From the NCBI GenBank assembly GCA_947172415.1, contig OX359194.1:3844001-3908000 (forward strand): DNA of 64,000 nucleotides, given 5' to 3'. This DNA comes from Chondrosia reniformis. Lineage: Eukaryota > Porifera > Demospongiae > Chondrillida > Chondrillidae. Below the pieces are notes generated by a model. The model had not been told where the DNA came from, ran no database searches, and saw only the letters and a list, made by a program, of their open reading frames with translations. Each line of letters starts with the position of its first letter. Within the stretch, counting starts at the first letter, position 1. Positions 10,513 to 22,200 of this stretch are shown one piece after another. The position numbers and the translations under genes were made by a program.

Positions 10513-13500
10513 TCAAGTTTGCATTTGAAAGTTTTTGTAACCTTGAAGGATTTGATCTAAAATCCATAAGCGTATCTCGGGCATGTCATTCTGTAGAGAT
10601 ATAAAGTCTTCTTCTGAATTATTGAGTATGCACACATATAAAGTGCCTAGCTGTAGTAATATACCATTCACCTGTGTGTAGTTGTAGCTGTTTACATTCA
10701 TAATCTTATGGATTCCGTACTAAAATTATAGATTTATACAGCTGTAACATATATATAATATATATAGAAGTCTCTTTAAAATTGTGCTTTTATCAGACTG
10801 AGTATGTCAACTTACCAAACAAGTAAAAACTCCACAATCCACTGAATTGGTTTGCAATGGAATAGTTGACTGGAGTGGAGTATAGTATGTGGATGTATTT
10901 GGTTCATTAATGTATGTTAGCCTTCACTATAATATAAAGGAGACTCACAGACTTATTACTAGTGGGACAGGAATGTTTCCAACTGATGTTTCTTCCCAGT
11001 CTACTGTTAATTTGATTCCCTATTTCTTTCATGAAGTCAGTAATAAGCTTCTTATGCATATGACTACCCAATGAATCAAACCATTCAGCAAGTTTATGTA
11101 CAGCATCAAAAACCTATAAATGAACAATGATTGCTATGAGCTATTATTGCAGATATGTATATAATGGGGTTACCACAAGTGTCCAGTGGCTATTGTGGCA
11201 TATTGGGAAAAAAAACACATCATGGTGGTTCATATCCTTCTGCATGGAGAAATGATTGTGTGTTTTGATAGGTCAGTCAACTGTTCACTTAGTATGAAAC
11301 AATGGGGTTGTTAGATTGTATTTACCTTTTGATACCAAGTGCCAAAATTTCCTTGGGCCAACAAGGGAAAGAGTAATGGATTAGAAACAAAAGCTTGAGG
11401 TTTTCCTGTAGTGGACTGCATATAGTAGTTATAACTAATTTATACCCCTTTGATATTAGATTTGATTATAGCTTACCTTTATTGAATAGACTTGACAGCA
11501 CACTTTAAAAAATGCATAGACTAAGTCATCACTAAACCAGCTACTTTGCAATGCTGATAGAACCCCACTGGCAGTCAATGTGCATCCATATTTAGCCAGC
11601 TTTGTTGCTTTATCTCCAGTCCCATGCTGTTGAATTGTTTGTGCTTCAAGTACCAAGTCATAAACCTGTATGGCCAGGCCCATATACTATATAACATAAC
11701 CTCTAACTGAAGGATCATGAATGCCGTCATACCTCTTTTGCATTTTCTGGTGAAAGAATCCACCACTTTGTAGTAGTTAGGTCAACAGTTGTGAACTGTG
11801 TTGATTTTGCATCTGAATGTAAGCATGGTTATTTAAGGAACATGCCGCCAAGACTATGTATCAGTAATGCATGCATATACGTACCTTCTTTGGGATCACC
11901 AAGTTTGCAGTAAGTGTCCATTTGCATCTGATCAGGTTCAGGCTGATCTTTCACTGTGCATGAATGTTATATAGATTCAGCTTTGATAATCTTATACTAT
12001 TTGTATTGATATAGAAGCATTGCATAAATTAAACCAGTGAATATCAACGTATACCTTCCATTATCTGTTTGGTGTCACTCTCAATGACATCTATTGTAAC
12101 ATTTTCTCCTGTATAATATAAGAGAGTAAGTATGTCAATGTGCATGTATAATAATATCAAATGTAGCTTTACTTTCACATGTCCTTAGCAAGCACTTCCT
12201 GTGTCTTCTGTTAGGCCCACCAAATTTAGTTTTGTCTTTACAGTTAATGCAAGAACCACAGTCTGTATATGTCAAACAGGCAGTACACAGTCCACAGGCA
12301 AATGTCCTCTTTTTAGGCAGGATAGTAACAGCTGCATTTTCCAAAAATTGTAGTTATTTCTATATAATTGTTACTTCAATATACTTGTGTGTACATTTAT
12401 GCTTACTGGGTTCTATGTAAGTGTCCTCATCATCTGGTCGAGGTCTCTTTCTGCCAGATTTCTGATAAGACTTTCCTCTTTGCTGTCTTTTTCTAAGCTG
12501 AGTAAGATTAGGGTAAATCCTATCACGGTTCAATGATACTAAGTTCATTGACAATTTCGTGGCTAGTACATGGTAACATTCCTTGATGGCATTACAGCTA
12601 CATTTCTCCTTGGGGAATATGGTAACTATCCGGACATTTCCTGTATGACATTTAAAAGTCACCTGTAAATTTTGACCATGCATTTAGATTGCATGTAACT
12701 ATAACTGTTAACATACCAGTAGTTCCTTTTACGTTGAATACACCCATCTTAGCATTGAATGCAATGTCCCCATTGCTGATGATTTGTCTAGCCCTTGCCA
12801 ACTGAGATTGTGGCTGATCAGTTAACCAGTTGGTTTTGTCTATGTGGTGCACATAGTTAAGGTTTTACAAATTTACATAGTGGTAATATGTGTATGGTGT
12901 ATGGATTATACCCTTAAAGATGGCCTTTTTGGTATCTTGGAAGAGCTCTTGGGATCCAGAGTCAAGTGATGTTGTTACTGCTGTCATAATTAGTAAAAAT
13001 AACTTATATGAATATTTGAATTTATCATGCATGTATATACCAGAACTAATACTGTCGCTGCTTTCATTCTGTTGGTAATCACTGCTGTTTTCCTTGTTAT
13101 CCTGAGGGGAGACTATTATAAGAATGCCATATCATGCTTATCATCACTTAAGTAACCAATAGATAAATATAAATACACATTACCTTCTTCAGTAGTAAGT
13201 GTCTTGTGTATTCTTTCCACAATATCATCAGGTGCCACACAGTTCATGAATGTTATATTACTTGGAGAAGTGGAAAGACTCTTGTACTCTGGTGACAGCT
13301 GGAATCCTCCAAGGCCAGCCAAACCCCGTTGTATCTCATTGTAGTAATATGATTGCAGCTGGTAAAGGGAGAGTACCAGGCAATCTAGTGGAGTCTCTTT
13401 CCAGGCTTGGAGGTCTTTGATAACCCTGTTTAGAGATTCAGACTGGTTGTTGGTTACTCCACTAAATGGGTGGTAAATGTTTCTTTCTTCTAGGGTCCAT

Positions 13501-15053
13501 CTGCTGATTTGTGGCATTACTGTGGCAATATTTTGTTGCCAGTATTGTACATATGTAGCATCCCACCTTCTTGAAAGCACTTTAAACAGTGCATCTTGTG
13601 CATTTTTATTTGACTGGTGAAGTAACTGCCTCAGATGGTCTAAATAGATCTCTTTCTCCACACTAGGTGCACCATGGGATGAAAGCCATCTACGCACATC
13701 TCTGAGGATATGGTTCCAGCAGTAAACAGGGAATAAGGATGGAAGTTCCTTTTGGAAAGCATTTGTTATAGCCCTCTCGCGGTCCAGGACTATGGACACC
13801 TGAGAATTTTTTGTCAGCTGTGGTACTAATTTCTTTAAAATGCGTACAAATGTCACATGTGTATCTGTGAACTTCCTCTCGTGTATCATGAACAGAGCTG
13901 GTAATATAGGCACATTTGTAAAAAATGTATGGCGAAATAAAAAAGCAGAGAGGTAGAAATCCCCCAACTGAAATGTGGTGTCATAGGATAGAAGCTGTCC
14001 CTTGCTATTGAGAGCCAATGTAGTATCAAGCTCTTGTATTATCTCCTCCATCCCAAATACTACCTCTAAATCAGGGTATGTATGAATGCTTCTAATAAAG
14101 CCATTTAAATCATAGGCTATTTCGTGGAGATTATACAAAGCATCACTAGAAATACGAGATTTGTGCAGTGCAGCAAATCTCATATTCCTTAGTTGCTTCA
14201 TATTTCTTGGTAAATTTGTTGGTGTTTGTTCTGGTGGACATGTGCAGGAACTAATGGCCTTTTTATAGAGTACATTAGAAGGAGTAAGGCCTGCACTCTG
14301 CTCCTTCAATGATGTCATTACAGAAGGAAGGGTCCTCACATATTCCTTCTCTGTGCCTTCCTTGCTATTCCTACATTAGTGTTGATATACATATGTATAT
14401 GTATATACCGTACCGTAAATTTTGCAATATACAGTATATACACATCTTGTGTTGCCTGTATAGCATGGATTGTAGCATAAATTATACCTGTGAGGATATC
14501 CTTTAGCAACAGAGTCTTCACCAATGTACTCTATCAGATGGTATGCAGGGTTGGATAATAACTGCCAGTCTATCTTTTTAAAATTTAAATTCAACCCTTC
14601 TGCTGTTTCTGCAACAAAATAGCATTTCTTTAAAACTGGTTTTTTTCTTGGTAGTTTCACCACACCATTGTTTCGCCATCTGTACTGATCTACTCTCCAA
14701 TCATCTATAATGTATTAATCATATCATTTATGCATACTACTACTACTTCTTATTTATATATAGGACAGTAAAACACTACATCTTGGCAAGTATGTACAAG
14801 GACACAGGCTCAGAACTTAAAGAAATGTTTTATTTAATAATATATGTACTTATCTTAATATTTTTTAAAATATCAGTTTAGTGCATGTATTAACTATACC
14901 TGTTTTTTTAGGATCATCAGAGTAAAAAAGAAATATCTCACCTCCCTTTGGTTTAGGAGGGATACAGCCTATTGATTTTTCCTTGTCTGGCTTGGATAAT
15001 ATGTCAATGACAGCTTCTTTCACTAGAGGATTTTGACAGACCCTGAAAGCCAT
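10513..15053 (-). CDS. M2 transposase gene: MULE core, SWIM finger, CXXC finger, C-terminal extension
   Basis: Multi-exon gene read leftward, with at least twelve exons. It starts at MAFRVCQNPLVKEAVID (15053); an upstream in-frame GTG exists but no ATG. Exon 1 ends at DDPKKTG, exon 2 begins DDWRVDQYRWRNNG (a WRKY/GCM/FLYWCH-like zinc-binding look, tentative), and then the long MULE exon 14370-13194 follows. Two acidic/Ser-rich exons, one exon with QSQLARARQIISNGD, a SWIM exon, a CXXC exon and at least five further exons follow, down to a stop at 10513. I checked splice phase at most junctions and they agree. The exception is the junction near 12.7 to 12.66 kb, which is one base out, so there is either one frameshift or a mis-set site. 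The function of the C-terminal part (TTKWWILSPENAKEVYD, KLAEWFDSLGSHMHKK) is unknown to me. Confidence 0.75.
12173..12331 (-). CDS. M2 transposase exon with CXXC zinc finger
   Basis: The exon joins the SWIM exon and the next exon (12109-12056) in phase. It encodes RTFACGLCTACLTYTDCGSC followed by INCKDKTKFGGPNRRH and RKCLLRTCE. This is a complete zf-CXXC pattern: two CGxCxxC clusters, the KFGG box and the closing C-x-x-R-x-C. In host proteins such as KDM2, CFP1, TET and DNMT1 this domain binds unmethylated CpG. Finding it in frame behind the SWIM finger of a transposase suggests that the element reads CpG methylation; that role is inference. Confidence 0.85.
12407..12662 (-). CDS. M2 transposase exon with SWIM zinc finger
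   Basis: The exon starts at 12662 after a TTTACAG acceptor and ends at 12407 before GTAAGC. The motif EKCSCNAIKECYHVLATKL has the SWIM spacing C-x-C-x(n)-C-x-H. SWIM fingers are a usual C-terminal module of MULE transposases. A basic tail (RKRQQRGKSYQKSGRKRPR) that looks like a nuclear localisation signal follows, then an acidic patch leading into the CXXC exon. Confidence 0.85.
13194..14370 (-). CDS. M2 transposase exon with MULE DDE core
   Basis: A single 1177-bp exon with the acceptor at 14371 and the donor GTAATG at 13193. It contains the MULE domain: LSYDTTFQLGDFYLSAF (first catalytic Asp), ALFMIHERKFTDTH, VSIVLDRERAITNAF (second Asp), VYCWNHILRDVRRWL (C-x-H-type motif) and FSGVTNNQSESLNRVIK (catalytic Glu region). 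All three acidic positions are kept, unlike the M1 fossil. The frame is fully open. Confidence 0.88.
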
Positions 15054-15394
15054 GCTACCCGTATTTTGGCGCCTAATTCGACTATATTCCACCCCTTTTC
15101 ATTGTCAAAAGTATTCACTTAAATGTAGAATATCAAGTTGAATGTTAATTACATAATTATGACTTATCAATTTGCTGTATATCGATACATAATCAGTAAA
15201 TATCTTACGAAATTGCTAACGTTTTGTAACGCACCACGTGCTGCGGAACGTTTCGTTTCGTTCCGCATTTTAGTAACACCCATGACTTCACGTGAAAATC
15301 GTTCCAGAACACGTGACTTCACGTGAAAACCGTTCCAGAACACGTGACTTCCGTTCCAGCTCGTCACATTCCATTCCAGGTTTTAGTAACACCC

Positions 15395-16002
15395 TCTTTA
15401 ACTTATCCGCCGGATGAGTTATCGGCGGACCGCCTATTGCGTGTCAGGACTCCCTAGAGACCGCCAGCCCCCACGCCTAGAATTTCCTTTAGTCAGTAAT
15501 CCAGCCCACTCTCTCTGGTAAGCCGCGTCGACTACACGCACGGATCGCTTGTCAAAGGATAGAAAACTTGATCCCAGTCGTCAGCTGTCCATCCTTGCCT
15601 GAGATAGTTTCTGACGGTCTAAGCGTCTTGTAAACCGTAGTAAGTGGTGCATAGTAATATAAGAACGTGCCATTCTCTTGTTGTTGTAGTTAAAATCGTT
15701 TTGACATTCACTTAAGGAAGGCATCAACCATATTCCATGCAATCTGCTTTTTACCTCGCCATGTTAGTGTGTCTCAGCCCCTCTACGTTAAATATTAAAT
15801 CGGGCTTACGACTTGATAGATTTATGAAATGGAGCAAATTACAGTTTATGTACTCAGTATTCTTAGAAAGGGTCACCTTTCGACTTTTAGATCGTCTAAA
15901 GACGCAGTTTTTCTTGCTTCTTCTTGCTGTCAAACGTTTCGACCCTGGGGTCTTCCTGCAGTCGGATAAGTTCGACGCAGTTAGAAGGAATCCTTACTCT
16001 AG
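15395..16002. promoter_or_regulatory. GC- and CpG-richer 5' region of the WH1-CRIB gene
   Basis: This lies between the transposon nest and the host gene. It is visibly richer in G+C and CpG than its surroundings, with a short inverted repeat near 15405-15430 (TTATCCGCCG / GTTATCGGCGG). A good splice acceptor (TTTTTACAG, ending at 16264) sits 15 bp before the gene's ATG, so a non-coding first exon in this stretch is likely. The open frame at 15737-16030 has no family resemblance that I recognise and part of it lies in the hairpin arm. Promoter use is inference. Confidence 0.4.
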
Positions 16003-16194
16003 TATCACTGTAACGGGAGCAATAATATAATGAAGTTCTTTTGTCAGGGTGTCTTAGGGTTCCAAAGTAGTTTGCTCAGTAGCTTGCTGTTAAGGTCCGT
16101 GTGAGTACACAGTTTGGATTCCATACGTAGCTCTTTGGAACCCTAAGACACCCTGACAAAAGAACTTCATTATATTGCTCCCGTTACAGTGATA
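16003..16194. repeat. Long hairpin upstream of the WH1-CRIB gene
   Basis: The left arm 16003-16067 and the right arm 16133-16194 pair almost perfectly (one 3-nt difference), with a loop of about 65 nt. The arms contain AACGGGAGCAAT and CAGGGTGTCTTAGGGTTCC. The hairpin ends 86 bp before the ATG, probably inside a 5' UTR intron. Confidence 0.88.
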
Positions 16195-16279
16195 TTAAAT
16201 GCGTGCATGTTAGTTGCCGAAATTGTGTTATTGTATTCACGTAGTGAGTATTCTCTTTTTACAGAGGTACAAGTTGAAG

Positions 16280-19200
16280 ATGTCAGCTCCAAAATATTCG
16301 AAGATCTCTACGAGCGGTAGTAATAGTAGTAGTTGTAGCAGTGTTTATGAAAATGTTACAGAGAAGGATGTGTATCGTATTGAGGTATCCTTGTCAAGTA
16401 GGAAGACCTCCGTAAATGTCATACCTTCATTCTCAAGGTTAGTGGATGTTATAGTGATAAATATCTGTTAAAAGACTCAAAACTATACCCACTTCAAGTA
16501 GAGTATACATATGTAGCATGATATGTATACTTCTCTATTATGTTCATTTCATCTAAAATATAAATGCATGCTGAAAGGTACAGAATAAGAGTCTGATTGT
16601 ACCATGTTAGTAAAAAAATATAGCTTATAATTTATATAAGTAGCACCTCCAATTGTGTATTATGCAGCTGTGGGTACATTTTACCATAAAGATTCTTCTG
16701 ATAGAGGACTATTAAATACAAATGTATATAAATTTATATTGAAAATGATTAAAGCAACTTAGATATTCAATTTTCTGTAACTAATTATGCACTAAACTCA
16801 AGATATCATTGATATATGTAATTCAGGTGTCTATATAGTAATTCTCAATCTCCACTTTCCACTCATACTGTGTACGACACTTTTTTGATTACAATTATGG
16901 AGGTAAATAGCTTAAACGTATCATTGTATTCCTTTCTTTGAGCAGATTATCTCAGAGTAGAAACATACCTAAAAATTTACTTATTAACATGAATAGCTGA
17001 GACATTTTAACCACCAATTGGTGTTACATATTAGATATGCTGAATTGATTTCTTCCATGCCCCACCTAGTCTTTCTCGTCTACTTTAACACTATGTGGTC
17101 TGCTTCCTTAAGCATCCATTAAGTATTCCTAAGTCTCCTCTTTGATAGACAGACATTTCTTTGGAATGTTTACAGGTTTTTTGCATTGCTCTGGTATTTT
17201 GGGTACAGTTTGTGCTACACCTAAAGGTGTAATATAAATATATATATTAATAGGCACATACTAGGTGAGGATTTGTGAAATGATACTATTACCTAATCAA
17301 ACATTGGAGTTAAAGATCAGCTCTTTTTGCATATGTGCATACACACCTTGGTAAAGATGTTGGTATAACAATAGTTATATTTACATTCACAGCTTTATGA
17401 ACTGGAATTTATATGTTATTGTAAAGAGCCATCTTTCATACTGGTTTTTGTACACACACGCATATATATATACAACGCTTTTATGTATTACTATTCGTGT
17501 ATTTCACAAAACTAAATGCTATTTATAGTTCCTTGCTGTCATTTCAGGTTGTTTGTCCTAAAGGAACAATATATAGCTCCACCCACTTCTTCCTCTGACA
17601 AACCTGTGCCAGTTGTGAAAAAAGAGGAATGGAAATTGGTCTGTACTGGTATACCTTGTGTTGTCACTGAGAAACGTTCATCAAAACTGAACTCTCCTTT
17701 CATTGTAAAGGTAGGAACAAATGTGCATAGTGATAATTACTAACTATATGTCTATATGTAATTCTTGTTATGTCACTGTGTGTTTATCAATGAAAAATCT
17801 AATATACCATTTCCCTACATGCTACGTATACCTATTTGTAAAAAGCCTATAAGGGAACTAAACCTGAAGAGAGCTTTGGATGAAGATAAAGCAGTCTTTT
17901 CTTTCTTTCTTTCAATGTAATATGTATATATGTGACCCTAATAGGACAACTGGCCAATGGAAAGGCAAATGTAAACTTCAGATGTATATGAAAACATTTA
18001 CCTACCTTAGTATATTATTCAGTTTAGTTAATACTGACACAAGTATAATGTAAACTCGAGGTAATTAGTAGTGATTCAAATATATAGTAGCCATTTTACC
18101 AATATATATGTGTAAGAACAACTTTACATGTATTCATGTAAACTGATACAAATGACATATTGATCCATTAAATTCCCACTTAGCTATTCTATACTAGTAT
18201 TTTGTTCATCGATAAATCAGCTTTCCCAGATTAAGTGAAACCTGGCCCTTCTCAGCTCTCTGTTTGTTAGGCAGTTTTGTTTGCTTTTGGCAAAGTTGGC
18301 ATGTTAACACTTTAATGTTGTAACAATGGCATAATAAGTACTACATAGTTGCACCAACAGTATTCTGATTAATATGGTCAGTCTTTTATATTTACACAAT
18401 AATTTTGCTGTTAATTGTTCCATTAAACGCTCTAATCTGTTTATTTCTAAGGATGGCTGTTTCAGATTAGTTACAGTCCTTTTATTTGGAAGGAAGTCAC
18501 CCTTTATTACTAAATAAACAGGCACCCTATAGTAACAGCGTCCTCCCTATCCCACTGAAAGAGTGTACCTGAAGAATACTGCATTTGGGACTTGTGGTTT
18601 AACCAATGCTCTGTAAGATGCACAGGTGTTTTGTACACAGCCTTGTTTCCCTTGTGTTTGTATTTATACAAGTTATCAAAACCTCGCACTGAATAGCTAA
18701 CTCAGCCAGTTTTGGAATCACTGAGGTCTTGGTAGCATATATGTATACTGGTGGATGTTGATATACCTGTTTGAGTATTGTGATATATGCTGACCAGACA
18801 TTTGGGATAAGCTTAAAATTTTCAAATAATACTAGTTACATACGTACATAAAGATAGTTGGAGAAGCACTGTATAATAATGATTAATCTTGAAAGGCCAA
18901 CTCAACCTTGCATCATATGTCAATGTATAATTCCAGGGTTCAATTAATTTTATGTCAGCTTCAGTGACTATGTATCAAACCAGTTTGTTCAATTATACAC
19001 TCTTCTAGAAGTTTGTAGAAGTTATTAAGATCTTTCTGGGTCATATTAAGATATTCCTGTAGGTGGTTTTAGCCATTTATAGGTCATGAAATTATCTTAT
19101 GCTCTTGTATACACTTACTCATTGTAAATAGACAGAATCATGAAGTTATGAATGGAATATGAAAAGGATGACTACGTACTGCAAAAAGCTCTTATGTAAT

Positions 19201-22200
19201 TGAACATGTACATATGTAAATGCAGAGTCAGGCGATGCTTTAAGATCAGCTTTTGATCTTAAAGTCCCCTATTTTTCATGTACATACATAAATATGTAGC
19301 TAGTATCTAGACATGCAGTTCGTTATAGGTTAGCTACATACATACATTTGCGTAAAAGGTATTGCTATATAAACACATAAATGATGTCAAATTAGCAATT
19401 TGAAAGGAATCTGCAGCAGTTACCCGATATATACGGTGTCAAATATTTTACCAGATACAGTGTATAGCAATCATATTATGTAATATTTAGGTCATAATAG
19501 CTGAGGCTGAGAGTGGATTGGCTACCTGGGACTGTACCATAGATGCTACCTCAGAATACAGAGCATCTCAGATTAGTTTCCACACTTTTCGGGGTCACCA
19601 TGGTTCAATGTTTGGGATTCAGTTCCTCAATGAGAATGAAGCTAGAAGAATGTTTGGTCTCCTCAAAAACCTTCTTTCACAAGAAAGTAAGTTTCTTTTT
19701 ATAGGTAATGTCCAAAGTTATGTAGTTGGAAAGACTCCAATTTATTAAGACATTAGTATAGTAGTCATATCCATTTGTAAGAGATCATTCTTTAAATTCT
19801 CTTTAAATACTCAAAGTATTCATGAGCAGTAATAAGATTATACAAATGCTTAGAGGGGTAGCTATAGGTTAATGTAGCTGTTTGCACTGAGTGTTATTGT
19901 CGAGGTCTTCTTCCTCTTTTACAGAGAGTGTTACTTCAGGGAGACTTGAAATGTTGACTGAAGATGTTGAAGATGATGTTGAAAAGTGTCAGCTAAGAAG
20001 AAGTGGTTCCATCTCAAAAAAAGAAATATCGAAGCCCTGTAACTTTGTTCATCTAGCAGGCATCACAACAAACAGGTCAGCAAATGTAAATCTGAGTTTG
20101 TCTGCCATGTTGGGTTTTTACATACGTGATTGTCATCATAAAATTCACTAACACATATACAGTTTTATGTATGGACGTACGTCCTTGTAACATTAGTATC
20201 TATATTTGTATATTTGTATGATAGGACTGTTACAGGGTTTCTTTCGGAAATGCGAATTTTGTATTTCTTTGCAAGCTAACCCCAACTCGCGAAACTTCTT
20301 CAGCCAAAAAGCCCAATTTTTATATTAACTGGGAAGAAATATTTGTGGGTTTCACGTGTCCTAGCTGTGTCTCACTCTCTGCAACACTGATTCAAGCCTG
20401 TTGATGGGCTCCTACTACCGAACGGCCCTTTGTGCAACACCATCAGCCCTGCTACCATGTAAGATGTGAACGAGGAGGTGCGTAAGGCCAGCACATCCTC
20501 AACTCCTTCGTATACAGTCATGCATGTGCACGTGATTTTGATCCCCATGTAAAGATACATTAAGTCATTTTCTATATTTAGTACAAGTGGCAGTACAACT
20601 TAATCAACTATTAACCATTCGAACTTACGTTTGTAACGTTCGGACATACATCTGAGTTTTTAAACGTACGTTTGTAACATTCAGACGTATGTCGGAGTTT
20701 TTAAACGTACGTTTGTAACATTCAGACGTATGTCTGAGTTTTGAAATGTACGTCGGAATTTTGTTACATTTGGCTTGCCATAAGGTCGCTAGTGAACAGC
20801 AGGCTAAGATCACGCCGTATGCATCCCTGTATGGCAACGCGGCAGCTATGTTCCGATTCTCCAAAGAATTAGACTTTGCCATCAAGGAGAGCAGCGTTCA
20901 GTTGTGGAAGATGAAGTACCAGATGGGGATTCAGCGAGAAGATCCTTAGCGTTACCAAGGGCAAAAGATCACTGAAAAGCAGACAAAAAGCCAGTACTCT
21001 ACTAGGGGAATGAAGAAGAATCTTCTTTCCCTTCCCACAGTTTCCACCAATTACGACGAAGTATCATTTTCGAGTATGGAAGACTCAATGTGGAATAGAT
21101 TACTTGGAGAGATATGAAAAAATGACAATTGTGGAACTTTTAGTACACATTGTTATTATTTTCTTTTTACTCATTAAAGAACCAATGAGCTTACTCATCC
21201 AGCATTTAATTTTATATGGTACCCTTATATCAGCTTTTAAACAGTTTGGGGTACCTTATTGAAAATTATTTAATAATGATAATAATGTCTGATAATGGTG
21301 TAAAATACGTATGTAAATTGATTGTTTTTCAGTATTCATAGAAAATGCTGCTATAAGTTAAGTAGATGACAATGTTAAGCTTATAGAATGGCACTAATAT
21401 GTCTTACTCTGGTTAGGTTATAGCATGAGATGGGTACTGCTATGGAAGAACAGCAAAAGATGGAAACAAACTTAAGCTTACCGAACTCTACCCTTTTGTA
21501 AATACGTAAATATATGTAAATACAGTGTTTTGATTCTTGTATTTTATATGCCTATAAGTGAAAATACTCATGGGGCACCAGAGCATTCCAAACTCGAACC
21601 ACTTGCTGGTTCTTAATTGTCAGCCTTTATCATGGTGATCACAGAGAATTGCACCAATTCCAGTTCATCATTTGATTGCTGTGAATTTCATGTCTGTATT
21701 TCTTATAAAACTTGTTCTTAGTTCAATTTGTAATTCACCTGAAGAGAAGAACTAATCATCACTAATTAATTAAGGAGAGCCCAAGCATTTACCATGTTGT
21801 TGATAGAGATAAAGAAATAAATATACATAATATGCGTATATAATGGTTGTCAAAAGAAAGCCTAAGCCTAAAGTGAAAGCAATATAGTGTAAGTGCAAAA
21901 GTTTGTTAAAGAATTTACCTATAGTAAAACAATATCATATATTGATATCTATATAAATAAGTCAAAAGTACGTAGGTACAACCTATGTACATGTACATCA
22001 TTTATGGTACTGATTGGTTTTATTTAGTGTGTACGTACATAATGTTGGATACTTGTTTAGTACATACACATTCTCTGTTAAAATCAACAGAAGTGCGAGA
22101 GTAATCCAGTATGTACATGCTTTATGTACGTTGTAGATATTGCATCACCATTACTAGAACTAATTGATTTTCCATTGTTCCATGTAACATTACTGGACCA

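Larger units (their letters stand above)
9493..15281. mobile_element. Younger MULE-like transposon M2 with 9-bp target duplication
   Basis: The ends read GGGTGTTACTAAAATG at 9493 and CATTTTAGTAACACCC ending at 15281. The 9-bp duplication ATGACTTCA is present on both sides (9484-9492 and 15282-15290), in line with MuDR-type integration. It was inserted into the right terminal repeat of M1, a distant relative with the same tip. One spliced gene fills most of the element on the minus strand. The left terminal region is duplicated internally at 10289. Confidence 0.9.
1121..15394. mobile_element. Old MULE-like transposon M1, host of three nested insertions
   Basis: The outer element starts with GGGTGTTACTAA at 1121 and ends with the inverted form TTAGTAACACCC at 15394. 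Its own sequence is 1121-1132, 5128-7467, 9080-9492 and 15291-15394; the rest is inserted DNA. When the insertions are ignored, the left terminal repeat (to about 5235) and the right one (9455-9492 plus 15291-15394) match over about 110-150 bp, including AAACCTGGAATGGAATG and GTGTTCTGGAACGG. I found no matching 9-bp duplication outside the two ends, so it is either eroded or the ends come from two related copies. The transposase inside is badly decayed, so this is the oldest layer of the nest. Confidence 0.72.

Noticed and set aside
15737-16030. 97-codon open frame upstream of the WH1-CRIB gene
   Set aside because: No family resemblance; its end lies in the hairpin arm. More likely leader or promoter DNA.
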